A stretch of 17,628 nucleotides of DNA, from positions 1 to 17,628 of the forward strand of contig DIKB01000100.1 of the NCBI GenBank assembly GCA_002421445.1, in the 5' to 3' direction. The DNA comes from Dehalococcoidia bacterium UBA5629. Lineage in GTDB: Bacteria; Chloroflexota; Dehalococcoidia; GIF9; UBA5629. Every line of letters starts with the position of its first letter. The stretch's first letter is position 1. Under the pieces are notes generated by a model. That model was not told the origin of the DNA. It ran no database searches and was given only the letters and a program-made list of their open reading frames with translations. Positions 1 to 8,076 of the stretch are shown piece by piece. The position numbers and the translations under genes were made by a program.

Positions 1-1409
1 CTTCCGTCCTCCAATCCAAATCTAAGTACCAGAATCCTTCGCTCACGATCACCAAGCTCTTTAAGAACGTTTTGAATTTGTTGTTTGAGTAGTTCCCCTG
101 ACGCCGCATCGGCCGGTGACATGGTGGCTCGATCCTCAATAAAATCGCCAAGATGACTGTCTCCCTCTTCGCCAATAGGCGTCTCTAAAGACATTGGCAT
201 TTGAGACAATTTCACAATTTCCCCTACTTTCTCTGCGGAGATCTCCATATCTCTGCCAATTTCCTCGTCACTAGGCTCGCGCCCATATTCCTGCGCTAAT
301 CGACGATTTGTCTTGTATAGCCTATTGATATTTTCCACCATATGTACCGGAACACGAATGGTGCGAGACTGATCAGCTAATGCCCTGGTAATAGCCTGTC
401 TAATCCACCAGGTAGCATACGTACTGAATTTAAAGCCCCTCCTGTATTGGAATTTCTCTACGGCTCGGAATAGTCCGATGTTCCCTTCTTGAATAAGATC
501 AAGGATTGGCATTCCATTATGGACATATTTTTTGGCAATGCTTACCACCAGCCGCAGATTTGCTTCAGTAAGATGTTTTTCGGATTTCTCCGCTGTTTTT
601 TTCACTTTGTCAAAAAAAGATTTAAACTGTTGGCTTTTAGATTGGAGATGAGAAAGGAACTCGGGATTAATCGGCTCACTGACGATAGACTTCACCTTGC
701 GCCATGAAGTTTCATCTCCAATAATAGTTAATAGTTCTGGAGGCAAAAGGCGGCTATTCAAGGAGACGCTGATTAGTTTCTGCGCTACTTCAGAGAGGTC
801 TTCTTCACTGGTTTTTGAAATATCGTTAATCAACGTCTGGTCGATTACACTATTGATTGCAGCTTCTAGCTTTTCGTTACGAATTTTCCTGACAAAACTA
901 TTTTCTGGAGGAAGGTCAAGCTGTTCAGTAAGAATGTCGATTAATGGTTGGGCGGCAAGCAGATGCCTGAGCAAAAAAATTATGATTGCTTCTGTCGATG
1001 GGTAACAATTGTATTGGTTAAAATAAAGCTCCTCGATGTTTTTAAGGTACCTGGCCTCTTCGAGTTTACTAGCTAATACCCTCTCATCGTTTGCCGTGAT
1101 AAGCTGGACTCTGCAGATATCACGGAGGTATGCATGTATAGGATCATCGATAATTTCCTGCGCGCTCAGACTTTCCTCTCGTTGCTGCAGCGTAGACTTA
1201 GCTTCCTGCCCGGGTTTATCGACTACATCCTCTTCTGCCTCTTCACTTTCACAGAGAAAAGTTTCATCTGTTATATCCTCTTCTAAATCTCCATCGAGAA
1301 GTGATTCTGCTGCATTGTCGACTTCAATTACATCGTCAAGAGCTAATACATCGTTTCTTTTTCTAGCGGGGAAAAAAGATAACAGTTCACGTTCCTGGAG
1401 TACACTCAC
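1..1409 (-). CDS. rpoD: RNA polymerase sigma-70 factor, RpoD-like (3' end beyond window)
   Basis: Sigma subunit that directs RNA polymerase to promoters. My reading of the minus strand is open from a GTG at 1409 to the left edge (469 codons). That GTG is the only good start: the nearest ATG (1437) is out of frame, an in-frame TAA lies at 1422-1424, and AAGGGAG precedes the GTG by 6 nt. Residues 1-85 are acidic and unconserved. Region 1.2 (DPIHAYLRDI) is near residue 90, region 2 (HLTEANLRLVVSIAKKYVHN, then DLIQEGNIGLFRAVEKF and YATWWIRQAITRALADQSR) runs from about 279, region 3 follows, and region 4 begins (RILVLRFGLEDG) where the window stops, so the -35-binding helix is missing. About 140 residues of non-conserved sequence separate regions 1.2 and 2, as in primary sigma factors. 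I cannot tell whether it is the housekeeping copy or a paralogue. Confidence 0.93.
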   Translation of the reverse strand, partial: MSVLQERELLSFFPARKRNDVLALDDVIEVDNAAESLLDGDLEEDITDETFLCESEEAEEDVVDKPGQEAKSTLQQREESLSAQEIIDDPIHAYLRDICRVQLITANDERVLASKLEEARYLKNIEELYFNQYNCYPSTEAIIIFLLRHLLAAQPLIDILTEQLDLPPENSFVRKIRNEKLEAAINSVIDQTLINDISKTSEEDLSEVAQKLISVSLNSRLLPPELLTIIGDETSWRKVKSIVSEPINPEFLSHLQSKSQQFKSFFDKVKKTAEKSEKHLTEANLRLVVSIAKKYVHNGMPILDLIQEGNIGLFRAVEKFQYRRGFKFSTYATWWIRQAITRALADQSRTIRVPVHMVENINRLYKTNRRLAQEYGREPSDEEIGRDMEISAEKVGEIVKLSQMPMSLETPIGEEGDSHLGDFIEDRATMSPADAASGELLKQQIQNVLKELGDRERRILVLRFGLEDG

Positions 1410-1465
1410 TTGCCGCTCCCTTTACGTTACCTTTCATAAATATTTAGGCAACATAACTACTTAAT

Positions 1466-1474
1466 ATTGTACCA
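1466..1474 (-). promoter_or_regulatory. Extended -10 promoter for the sigma factor
   Basis: On the minus strand TGG-TACAAT fits the extended -10 consensus TGnTATAAT at five of six hexamer positions. No convincing -35 lies 16-18 bp upstream. It would give a 5' leader of about 50 nt before the GTG at 1409. Confidence 0.4.
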
Positions 1475-1568
1475 CGTTTAAAGATTATGACTTGCTTACC
1501 AGCACCTGCACCACTTCCCACGCGCGGGTGGACGCACTAGGATGGGCTGCTCTAATCAGGTCAACAGA

Positions 1569-1598
1569 GATTCGGCGGTTCGAACCCTGCCGATCCCA
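1569..1598 (+). other. tRNA-like T-arm/acceptor remnant, or plain hairpin
   Basis: The 218-bp gap 1410-1627 has no gene. It contains GGTTCGAACC inside an imperfect hairpin (GAT-CGGC at 1569-1576 against GCCG-ATC at 1589-1595), followed by CCCA. This resembles the T-arm and 3' acceptor of a tRNA. A strict 5-bp T-stem around TTCGAAC has two mismatches, and no matching 5' acceptor strand is visible upstream, so it is not a functional tRNA. It may be a decayed tRNA 3' end left by integration, or a hairpin near the end of the upstream gene; no T-run follows on either strand. Confidence 0.25.
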
Positions 1599-1627
1599 GT
1601 AAAATTATTTGAGAAGGAAGGTCGTCG

Positions 1628-3091
1628 TTAATCTCCCCTCATAATAGGTGTACTCTCTGGAACAAGCACCTTTACACATGCATCCACAACTACCGGATCG
1701 TATAGTATGCCTCTCTTTTGGGTAATCTCCTCAATAGCTTTATCTATACCCAATGCCGGACGATAAGGGCGATGGGATGTCATGGCATCAACAACGTCTG
1801 CGACTGCCAGTATCCTCGCTTCCATGTTTATTTCATCACCACGGAGACCTTCAGGATACCCTGAGCCGTCCAATCTCTCATGATGTTGCAATACAATACG
1901 ACAAACCGGCCAGGGAAATTTAACAGTCTTGAGAATAGCATAAGCAGTCTTTGGATGGTCTTTAAGAAAACCGCGCTCAATTTCAGATAATGTGGTTGGT
2001 TTGCTTAAGATCTCAGCAGGTATCGCAATCTTGCCGATATCATGCAGTATGGCTGCTACCTGCAATCCCTCAATCTTCTTTTCAGGCAGGCCCATCTCTT
2101 TCGCAATGGCAGATGCCAGCTTGGCTACCGCTTTCTGATGACCGGCAGTATAAGGATCTCTTACTTCAGAAATATTCCCTATTGCCTCGATTGTTCCCTC
2201 AAGCACTACCTGCAAGTTATCGCGGCTTTGTTTTAGTTTCTCAGCCATACGCTTCGTTTCCGTTACGTCTCGCATTATGCCCCTGTATCCACCAATCGTC
2301 CCATCAGTGTTACGCCATACAGTTGAAGTCAGCAGACAATCTATAATAATGTCGTCTTTCTTGCGGAATCTTACAGTATAGTCTTTGACTGCTTCATTTG
2401 CCTCAATTTCCCGTTGAAACTTCGGGCGATCAGAAGAATCGGAGTAAAGCTGGATAACGTTCATATTGCAAAGCTCTTCTCGTGAGTAACCGGTAACATC
2501 TTGCATCGCTTTGTTCGCTTCGATAAACTCACCGTGACGAGTCGTCTCATATACGGCATCCTTCGAATCTTCAAACAGGCTGCGATACTTCTGCTCACTT
2601 TCCTTCAAGGCGTCTTCCGCATGTTTACGTTCGGTGATATCGGTGACGACTCCGAGAATGGACGGGGCGTGCTTGTAGGTTATCAGCTTGGTAGTAATGA
2701 TAGATTCGACTCTCTTGCCAAGTTTGGTCAACAGTGCATACTCAATTGCTTCAACATCTTCCCCTCTCATATGACGTGTAAAACTTGTCTTCACGAGTTC
2801 CCTGAATTCTGGAGCGATCAGCATCATGAAGTCGAAGTCTGGCGAACATAGCTCATCCCTCGTGTAGCCTGTAATCTCTTCACATTTCTTGTTAGCATAT
2901 ACTACAGGCCCCATCTTGTTAATAAAGATCATATTCGGCGATTCTTCCGCAAGAGTTCGGAATAGCTTTTCAGATTCTATGAGAGATTGGGAAACTGATT
3001 TGCTTTCAGACCGCGCGGACATGACTTCACGCAAATGTGGAGTTGATCTTTCCTTTGTACCTTGTATTTGAACTCTATTAATAGTTTTCAT
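1628..3091 (-). CDS. PAS-PAS-HD-GYP protein (putative cyclic-di-GMP phosphodiesterase)
   Basis: A 487-residue cytoplasmic signalling protein with no membrane segment. Two PAS sensor domains are visible at about residues 40-156 and 165-280, each closing with a typical PAC end (GVVTDITERK; GIMRDVTETK). An HD-GYP domain runs from about 295 to 480. Its metal and substrate motifs are intact: H318 in AGHQ, the HD pair H350-D351 in ILHDIGK, and HHERLDGSGYP at 403-413. HD-GYP enzymes of this type hydrolyse cyclic di-GMP, so an input sensed by the PAS domains probably sets second-messenger level. No GGDEF domain or receiver domain is present. The ATG at 3091 has only a weak GGAA ahead of it. It is separated from the HTH gene upstream by about 38 nt and could be co-transcribed with it. 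Confidence 0.9.
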   Translation of the reverse strand: MKTINRVQIQGTKERSTPHLREVMSARSESKSVSQSLIESEKLFRTLAEESPNMIFINKMGPVVYANKKCEEITGYTRDELCSPDFDFMMLIAPEFRELVKTSFTRHMRGEDVEAIEYALLTKLGKRVESIITTKLITYKHAPSILGVVTDITERKHAEDALKESEQKYRSLFEDSKDAVYETTRHGEFIEANKAMQDVTGYSREELCNMNVIQLYSDSSDRPKFQREIEANEAVKDYTVRFRKKDDIIIDCLLTSTVWRNTDGTIGGYRGIMRDVTETKRMAEKLKQSRDNLQVVLEGTIEAIGNISEVRDPYTAGHQKAVAKLASAIAKEMGLPEKKIEGLQVAAILHDIGKIAIPAEILSKPTTLSEIERGFLKDHPKTAYAILKTVKFPWPVCRIVLQHHERLDGSGYPEGLRGDEINMEARILAVADVVDAMTSHRPYRPALGIDKAIEEITQKRGILYDPVVVDACVKVLVPESTPIMRGD

Positions 3092-3129
3092 TTTATATTC
3101 CGACCAAGCACGTACTCAAATCGACGTCT

Positions 3130-3354
3130 TTATATTCTTGAGTTGGGCATTGTATCAATAACTTTGTTGACCTCAGCCCTAATCTGATCTATTTCATCTG
3201 AGGTAAACAGTCGCCACCCTCTTCTATCCCTGTATTTCGGCTCATTAAGAGTACCTTCTTTTAACCAGCGGAAAAAGGTGGTTTTCCCTATCCCTGTCAT
3301 ACGACAGACTTCGGCTGTTCTGTAATAGGTTTGATCATTTGCTGTAAAAGGCAT
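3130..3354 (-). CDS. Small MerR-like / excisionase-type helix-turn-helix protein
   Basis: A 74-residue protein that is essentially one winged-helix DNA-binding domain. YYRTAEVCRMTGIGKTTFFR is a MerR/excisionase-type helix-turn-helix, and RGWRLFTSDEIDQI is the typical wing and following helix. It lacks the dimerisation coiled coil and effector domain of full MerR proteins. I chose the ATG at 3354 because AGGAG lies 10 nt upstream; a TTG three codons earlier (3363) is too close to that site. It sits directly upstream of the PAS-HD-GYP gene on the same strand and could regulate or be co-expressed with it. Its target is not evident from the sequence. Confidence 0.75.
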   Translation of the reverse strand: MPFTANDQTYYRTAEVCRMTGIGKTTFFRWLKEGTLNEPKYRDRRGWRLFTSDEIDQIRAEVNKVIDTMPNSRI

Positions 3355-3494
3355 TGTTCGCAAACTCCTGTTTTTAACCTCAACTAATCTATCTGACTAT
3401 ATTCTGCACTATCCAAACTGTTTTGGGAATCCTCTGTTAGTCCTGTTATAGTCGGTACTTTGGTATGTGCTTACCTCAAACCCTTTCTGCATGT

Positions 3495-4760
3495 TTATTG
3501 AACCCTTTTATTATTGAGTGGGGGAGAAATCGTCAGGATTATTATCGCACCAATAATAGCAACACCTGCCATAACCAGCCAGAACCACTGATATGTACCC
3601 CACGTATCGTAAGTCCATCCCGCCAATGGAGCCCCCATCATATTGCCTATAATGGCAATCCCCATGATTAAACCGTAAATGACACCAAAACTGCTTCTGC
3701 CGAACAACGTGCTCGTGAGCGAACCACCAAGAGCAAACGCACCGCCATAGCCGACACCGAACAACAGACAGAATGGCACAACCAGCCAGAGACCTCCAGT
3801 CGCAGCAAACCCAAAACAGATCATAGACAGAGAAACTATTGCAAAAGACCCGACTGCCACCAACTTTCTATCATATCTATCACTGAACCAGCCTAATCCA
3901 ATACGTCCGACGACGCTCACAACTGGGACGGCACTGGCAACGAAACTCGAGGTATACCTGTCCATGCCGATGCTGGCAAGGTATGGCATTACATGCGTAA
4001 CGACAGCGCTTACTACCAGCAGCAGACAGATCATGGCTACAGCTAATTGCCAGAAGACTCGACTGCGCATTGCCTGTTTAAGTCCATGATCCGATTCCTG
4101 AAGCTTTCGGCTAACAATAACATCCTGCTCAGTTCGTTCCATCGCCGTCTGTCCATCCGGCAATAAACCGTAATGCTCCGGTTTGTGACGAAGGATGAAT
4201 GATACGGGAAGAACGATAGCAACTATACAGAGCATGATTGTCAGCACCGCTGAACGCCAACCAGATACCTCAATGATATGTGTAATAACAGGCAGGAAAA
4301 GACCGGCAGCACCGATACCTGATATTGCAATGCCGGTTGCCAGTCCAAGATGCTTCCGAAACCAGTTGGCTACCGTTGGCATAACTACAGTTAAGTTACA
4401 ACTGCTTGCTCCTATCCCGATAAGTACGAACGCTGCGTAAAAAACTCCGAGCGACTGGGTCTGCATCAGCAGCAATAAGCCAAGGCAGGAAATAATAGAC
4501 CCGAAGAAGACTATCTTACGGGAGCCCCACCGATCGATAAACCAGCCTGAAAGCGGAGAGGCAATCCCGTTCTCCAGTCCCCTTATCGACATCGCCAAAG
4601 ATATTTGTGTATAGCTCCAGCCGAATTCAGCGGCTATTGGTTGAATGAAACTGGTAAAGCTGTAGTTAACCATACCAGTGCCGAAGACGCCGATGAGGAA
4701 ACAAGCGCCAACAATCCACCAGCCGAAAAAGATTCGTTTTACCGAAAAATTTGAATACAT
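3495..4760 (-). CDS. MFS transporter, OFA/monocarboxylate-like
   Basis: A 421-residue integral membrane protein with about twelve hydrophobic segments and a hydrophilic central loop (about 193-228), the usual major facilitator layout. Motif A occurs after TM2 (GWFIDRWGSRK, 72-82) and its repeat after TM8 (GWFSDRYDRK, 290-299). The opening FFGWWIVGACF and the early IQPIAAEFGWS resemble oxalate/formate antiporter and monocarboxylate-type carriers, so a small organic anion is a plausible substrate, but this is not shown. The start ATG at 4760 has no Shine-Dalgarno sequence; a TTTAAT hexamer ends only 8 nt before it, so the transcript may be leaderless. The neighbour downstream in the direction of transcription is the small HTH gene, about 140 nt away. 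Confidence 0.85.
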   Translation of the reverse strand: MYSNFSVKRIFFGWWIVGACFLIGVFGTGMVNYSFTSFIQPIAAEFGWSYTQISLAMSIRGLENGIASPLSGWFIDRWGSRKIVFFGSIISCLGLLLLMQTQSLGVFYAAFVLIGIGASSCNLTVVMPTVANWFRKHLGLATGIAISGIGAAGLFLPVITHIIEVSGWRSAVLTIMLCIVAIVLPVSFILRHKPEHYGLLPDGQTAMERTEQDVIVSRKLQESDHGLKQAMRSRVFWQLAVAMICLLLVVSAVVTHVMPYLASIGMDRYTSSFVASAVPVVSVVGRIGLGWFSDRYDRKLVAVGSFAIVSLSMICFGFAATGGLWLVVPFCLLFGVGYGGAFALGGSLTSTLFGRSSFGVIYGLIMGIAIIGNMMGAPLAGWTYDTWGTYQWFWLVMAGVAIIGAIIILTISPPLNNKRVQ

Positions 4761-4780
4761 TATTGGCTATTAAAATGGTA

Positions 4781-5195
4781 TCAGAGGTTTAAAGAACGCA
4801 CAAGTTTTCTAGCAAGCCGTTTGAGCTTTTGCTCGACATCTTTGTTCCTGGAGATATCACCGGGAAGCTTTGGCCAGACAGGACATGGCCTATCCATGAA
4901 ATTTTTGAGCAGACCGGAAAGCAGGTCAAAATAGGCAGGGGTGCCAAACACCATCGCATCCGCTTCGATCAGCTTGGGATATATCTCCCGCATGTCATCT
5001 TTGATCTTGCAAACGCCTTTGCGGTACGTTCCGCCAATATCACAGGAAAGACATCCATCGCATCGTTTAATATCGAGCTTTCTGAGGAGCAGAAGCTCGG
5101 TCTCTGCTCCCATAGCAGCAGCCGTCTCCAGAAGCTTGCCGATCCCACTCGGTATTGCCTTTCCTCGGCGAACCGCAGATGCCGATTATTTTCAC
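4781..5195 (-). pseudogene. Decayed NADPH-dependent FMN reductase / flavodoxin-fold protein
   Basis: From a GTG at 5195 the minus strand reads MKIIGICGSPRKGNTEW, the flavin phosphate-binding start of an NADPH-dependent FMN reductase-like iron-sulfur flavoprotein. At about 5141-5147 (TGGGATC) the frame is lost and the family sequence resumes in another frame as IGKLLETAAAMGAETELL. The rest carries the typical CDGCLSC cysteine pair and FGTPAYFDLLSGLLKNFMDR. After WPKLPG about 40 residues normally present are missing, and the protein jumps to the C-terminal tail (NKDVEQKLKRLA). There are thus two independent lesions: a frameshift (one extra base or two missing) and an in-frame internal deletion. 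A sequencing error could explain the first but not the second. Confidence 0.75.
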
Positions 5196-5296
5196 GTTAC
5201 GATCCTGCTGTTACCTGCTGCTTCTTTCGTCCGAAGGCGAAAATATAGATTATCTCCAGGATGCCCAACGTATTAACAATGTTTTATAATCGAGCC

Positions 5297-6499
5297 TTAA
5301 TCCGTCTTCTTTTCGCCTTCCGCCACCCTTTTTCTCAATTCCATCATCATTGCCGGGACATCTATCTGCATGGGGCAGCGCACCTTACATCTGCCGCAGG
5401 TCAAACAGGTATATGCCATGGCAGCGCCCTTCTCCTCGTTCTCGTTGAGCATATATGCCCAGACAGCCCCGATGCCGGTAAAGTATTTATCTCCGAAATG
5501 ACCTGCAGTATAGGCAAATACAGGGCATTCGTACAAACAACCGCCGCATCTCAGACAATACAATGCCTGTCGTAGAATTGGATCTTTCGCCAGCTCCGTT
5601 CTGCCGGCATCCATGAAAATGACATGCACTTCTTTTGGCCCATGAGCACCATACGTCGTCACTTTCTCTATATCACCGGTTTTGCTGGGACCTGAAACCA
5701 TATTGACATAGGAGGGTACCGTATAGTTGGCATAGCGCCAGGTCACCTCCGCCACTTTGAACGCATCGCCGAGTGTCGGCACCAGCTTCTCCATTCCGAT
5801 AAGCGCAATATGAATGGGCGGTGCGCCGGTTGTCAGACGGATATTGCCCTCATTTTCGATAATAAACATCGTGCCGGTATCCGCGGATACCACATTGGCA
5901 CCGCTCATGCCGATATCCGCTTTGAAATACTGCTCACGCAGCAATGCTCGTGCGGTCGCCACCAGCGTTTCGATATCCGGCTTTAAGTCCTTACCGGTTA
6001 TTTTGGAGAAGAGCTTGGCGACATCCTCTTTGGGAACATGAATCGCCGGTGACAGAATATGCATCGGTTTGGCATCCTGCTTCTGAATGATAAATTCACC
6101 GAGATCGGTCTCGTACACCTCATTGCCCTTGGCCTCGAGATGATGCCGGAGACCTATCTCTTCAGCAGTCATGCTCTTCCCTTTGACGATCAGTTTGCCC
6201 TTCCCTACCAATCCGTCAATGATATCAAGGGCATCCTGTGCAGTTTTGGCAATATAGCCTTTGCCATGGTTCTCCTGCAAAGCATCGCAAGCCTGCTTCG
6301 CCAGAGTCTCCATGTTACCCATAGCCTGCTGCTTGATCTCAAGCACTTCTTCAGCCAGCTTGATGGTATGGGGAAATTTCTTCAGAGCGTTGTTGGTATT
6401 GGTCCGGTAGCTCGCGATCGCCCTGGACAAAGCGAGCTTTATCCTCTCGTTATGAGCCGCATCCATTATCTCTTTTTTATAATCTGATGTAATTGACAT
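5297..6499 (-). CDS. LUD-domain 4Fe-4S protein, LutB/LldF-like
   Basis: A 400-residue cytoplasmic iron-sulfur protein. The N-terminal two thirds is a LUD domain, with SADTGTMFIIENEGNIR at about 205-221 and GMEKLVPTLGDA just after. The C-terminal part is a two-cluster ferredoxin: C315/C318/C321/C325 and C365/C368/C371/C375, each in CxxCxxCxxxCP spacing. This is the core of LutB/LldF, which works in NAD-independent lactate oxidation, but the C-terminal extension of classical LutB (about 470 residues) is absent. The gene starts 2 nt after the stop of the CCG-domain gene, with GGAGGG in the junction, so the two are translationally coupled. A role in electron transfer from lactate or another organic acid is an inference from family and context. 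No LutC is present. Confidence 0.87.
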   Translation of the reverse strand: MSITSDYKKEIMDAAHNERIKLALSRAIASYRTNTNNALKKFPHTIKLAEEVLEIKQQAMGNMETLAKQACDALQENHGKGYIAKTAQDALDIIDGLVGKGKLIVKGKSMTAEEIGLRHHLEAKGNEVYETDLGEFIIQKQDAKPMHILSPAIHVPKEDVAKLFSKITGKDLKPDIETLVATARALLREQYFKADIGMSGANVVSADTGTMFIIENEGNIRLTTGAPPIHIALIGMEKLVPTLGDAFKVAEVTWRYANYTVPSYVNMVSGPSKTGDIEKVTTYGAHGPKEVHVIFMDAGRTELAKDPILRQALYCLRCGGCLYECPVFAYTAGHFGDKYFTGIGAVWAYMLNENEEKGAAMAYTCLTCGRCKVRCPMQIDVPAMMMELRKRVAEGEKKTD

Positions 6500-6501
6500 T
6501 G

Positions 6502-7518
6502 TTATCCCTCCATCGACATAGCGACAATCTGAGCCAGGTCAAGAACTTCGACGTTGTCTTTCTTGAGCGCTTTAAGCCCGTCATTCAGCTGCATGGTACA
6601 TCCCGGACATTGCGTGACGATAATTTGTGCCCCGGTTTTTACCAGCTCCTCCGCTCGACTCACTGCAAGCTTCTCGCTCAATTCGGGGAAGACCACCTCG
6701 AATCCGCCTCCGCCGCCGCAGCAGGTGGACATATCACCTTTAGACCACTCCGGCTCAACAAGCTCGACTCCTTTAATTGACTTTAAAATAGCGCGCGGCT
6801 CATCGATAATGCCCAGGTAACGTCCCAGCTGACAGGGATCATGATAGGTGATCTTCACGTCACGAGAGAATTTGAGAGGCTTTTTATTAATATTCTCCAC
6901 CACGACCTGGGAGAAGTGTTTAACTGCGATATCAGATTCCGGTATATACTCGGTAAGAAGTGTTTTGAGCGCGTACGTACAGGAAGGAACGATACTGATA
7001 ATCCGCTTTACGCCAAAAGATTTCAACTTTTTATATGTTTCCCGTGCATTATGAGCAAAGTCTTCCCTTAAACCGGCATAGTACAGCAATCCACCGCAAC
7101 AAGGTTCTTCTTCACCCAGGTAGCCGAACTCAATGCCGAGATTCTTGAGCACCTTAACCGCATCCTTCAGCGGTTGTGCTTCGTTTTCGCTCTCTTTCAC
7201 CGTTACTTTGCGATATATATCGGCTGCATTGATGCCCAGCTTCTTCTGAAACGAAGAGGCAAAGCCCATGGCAAAATCGGAGCCGATGACGCTTTTATCC
7301 GTCTTTCTGATGAGCGACATCATGGATTCCAGCGCAGACGAATACTGATAGCCGCATCCCGCAAAAAATATCGTCTCCTTTGAGTCGGAGAACTTGATAT
7401 CCTTTGCCCACTTTGCTTTCTCACTTTTCGGGGCACCGAGAATATTCTGCTTCGAGGTGATATTGTCAGCAATGTAGAGTAACCCGGGGGGTACAGAACC
7501 TTTAGTTTTTTTACTCAT
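6502..7518 (-). CDS. CCG-domain Fe-S oxidoreductase subunit, LutA/HdrD/GlpC-like
   Basis: A 338-residue cytoplasmic protein with two cysteine-rich CCG modules of the kind found in LutA, GlpC and heterodisulfide reductase subunits. The second module is complete (C229, C266-C267-G, C304-P-G-C307), with the spacing of the non-cubane Fe-S site. The first has C55 and C140-C141-G, but the expected final CPGC has become VPSC, so one ligand is lost. No ferredoxin domain precedes the modules; that function is probably supplied by the coupled LUD/ferredoxin partner encoded 2 nt downstream. It is the first gene of a two-gene operon, with AGAGGAAAG about 11 nt before the ATG. The likely job is electron transfer between an organic acid dehydrogenase and the quinone or ferredoxin pool; the substrate is unknown. 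Confidence 0.87.
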   Translation of the reverse strand: MSKKTKGSVPPGLLYIADNITSKQNILGAPKSEKAKWAKDIKFSDSKETIFFAGCGYQYSSALESMMSLIRKTDKSVIGSDFAMGFASSFQKKLGINAADIYRKVTVKESENEAQPLKDAVKVLKNLGIEFGYLGEEEPCCGGLLYYAGLREDFAHNARETYKKLKSFGVKRIISIVPSCTYALKTLLTEYIPESDIAVKHFSQVVVENINKKPLKFSRDVKITYHDPCQLGRYLGIIDEPRAILKSIKGVELVEPEWSKGDMSTCCGGGGGFEVVFPELSEKLAVSRAEELVKTGAQIIVTQCPGCTMQLNDGLKALKKDNVEVLDLAQIVAMSMEG

Positions 7519-7851
7519 CTCAGTAGTCTTTCCTCTCTTTTTCTTGGTAATGATATCCAGAGCTATTTACTCGTATTGTATGAGTCTTCTGCACTGAAAC
7601 CTGCAACCAGCGGCATGTTTATTACAATACATATTTCCCTCGGAAATTATCCCTTATATTTTTAAGCCTTGCGTATTCTTATACATTTGCATCAAACAGA
7701 GATGAAAAACTTCAGCAACATGAGGTCTCTGAGATACTTCATAAAAGATGAGTATAAAAGAAATAGCATATTTTGTCACCTTGAACGCAAAACCAGGAGA
7801 AGTTGCCACCAAAAAAGTAACCGGCGGATTTTTACGGTAAGGGCTTGGGAA
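7519..7851. other. Gene-free interval, 333 bp
   Basis: Separates the selenium operon (ending at 7852, minus) from the CCG gene (starting at 7518, minus), so it should contain the terminator of the first and the promoter of the second. A minus-strand TACAAT at 7575-7580 is a possible -10, with no good -35 at normal spacing. A weak 4-bp stem (ACCG/CGGT) followed within a few bases by TTTTTT on the minus strand, around 7812-7840, could be a poor terminator. AT-rich; nothing else recognisable. Confidence 0.35.
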
Positions 7852-8076
7852 CTACGGCAATCGATGAACGCTATCGGTCTCCACTTTTGCCTCCACAAGT
7901 ACCAACGTCACCCGCTCCATATCATCCCAGTCGAATCGCAACGCAATACCACAATCGCTGGATAATTCACGGGGGACGGGGATCAGCTTTACAGCGAAAC
8001 TTTCTTTGAGCAGCATCTTCTCCGATTGAATTGCGGATGACGTCGTAAAAAAGAGGATAACGCCATACTGGCTCAT
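7852..8076 (-). CDS. DUF3343 putative Se/S carrier protein
   Basis: A 74-residue protein matching the DUF3343 (putative Se/S carrier-like) family: a start of the YGVILFFTTSSAIQSEKML type followed by the signature KLIPVPRELSSDCGIALRF, whose cysteine (C42 by my count) is the conserved one. Members occur next to selenium genes and are thought to hand on selenium or sulfur as persulfide/perselenide; that role rests on genomic association. The start ATG overlaps the stop of the lyase gene (ATGA), so it is the last gene of the yedE-yedF-lyase operon. Length is normal for the family. Confidence 0.85.
   Translation of the reverse strand: MSQYGVILFFTTSSAIQSEKMLLKESFAVKLIPVPRELSSDCGIALRFDWDDMERVTLVLVEAKVETDSVHRLP

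Noticed and set aside
1520..1598. A full tRNA with CTA (amber/pyrrolysine-type) anticodon in the loop CTCTAAT
   Set aside because: The anticodon stem has only three good pairs, spacing to the T-arm is wrong for tRNA-Pyl, the T-stem has two mismatches, and no 5' acceptor strand pairs with the 3' end.
4781..5195. Selenocysteine readthrough in the flavin reductase
   Set aside because: The break is a change of frame and not an in-frame UGA.
5226..5245. TTTCG/CGAAA inverted repeat downstream of the LUD gene
   Set aside because: Five weak pairs, no T-run; not distinguishable from chance.
7669..7965. Plus-strand ORF of 98 codons
   Set aside because: No recognisable domain, and it runs antisense through the well-supported DUF3343 gene.
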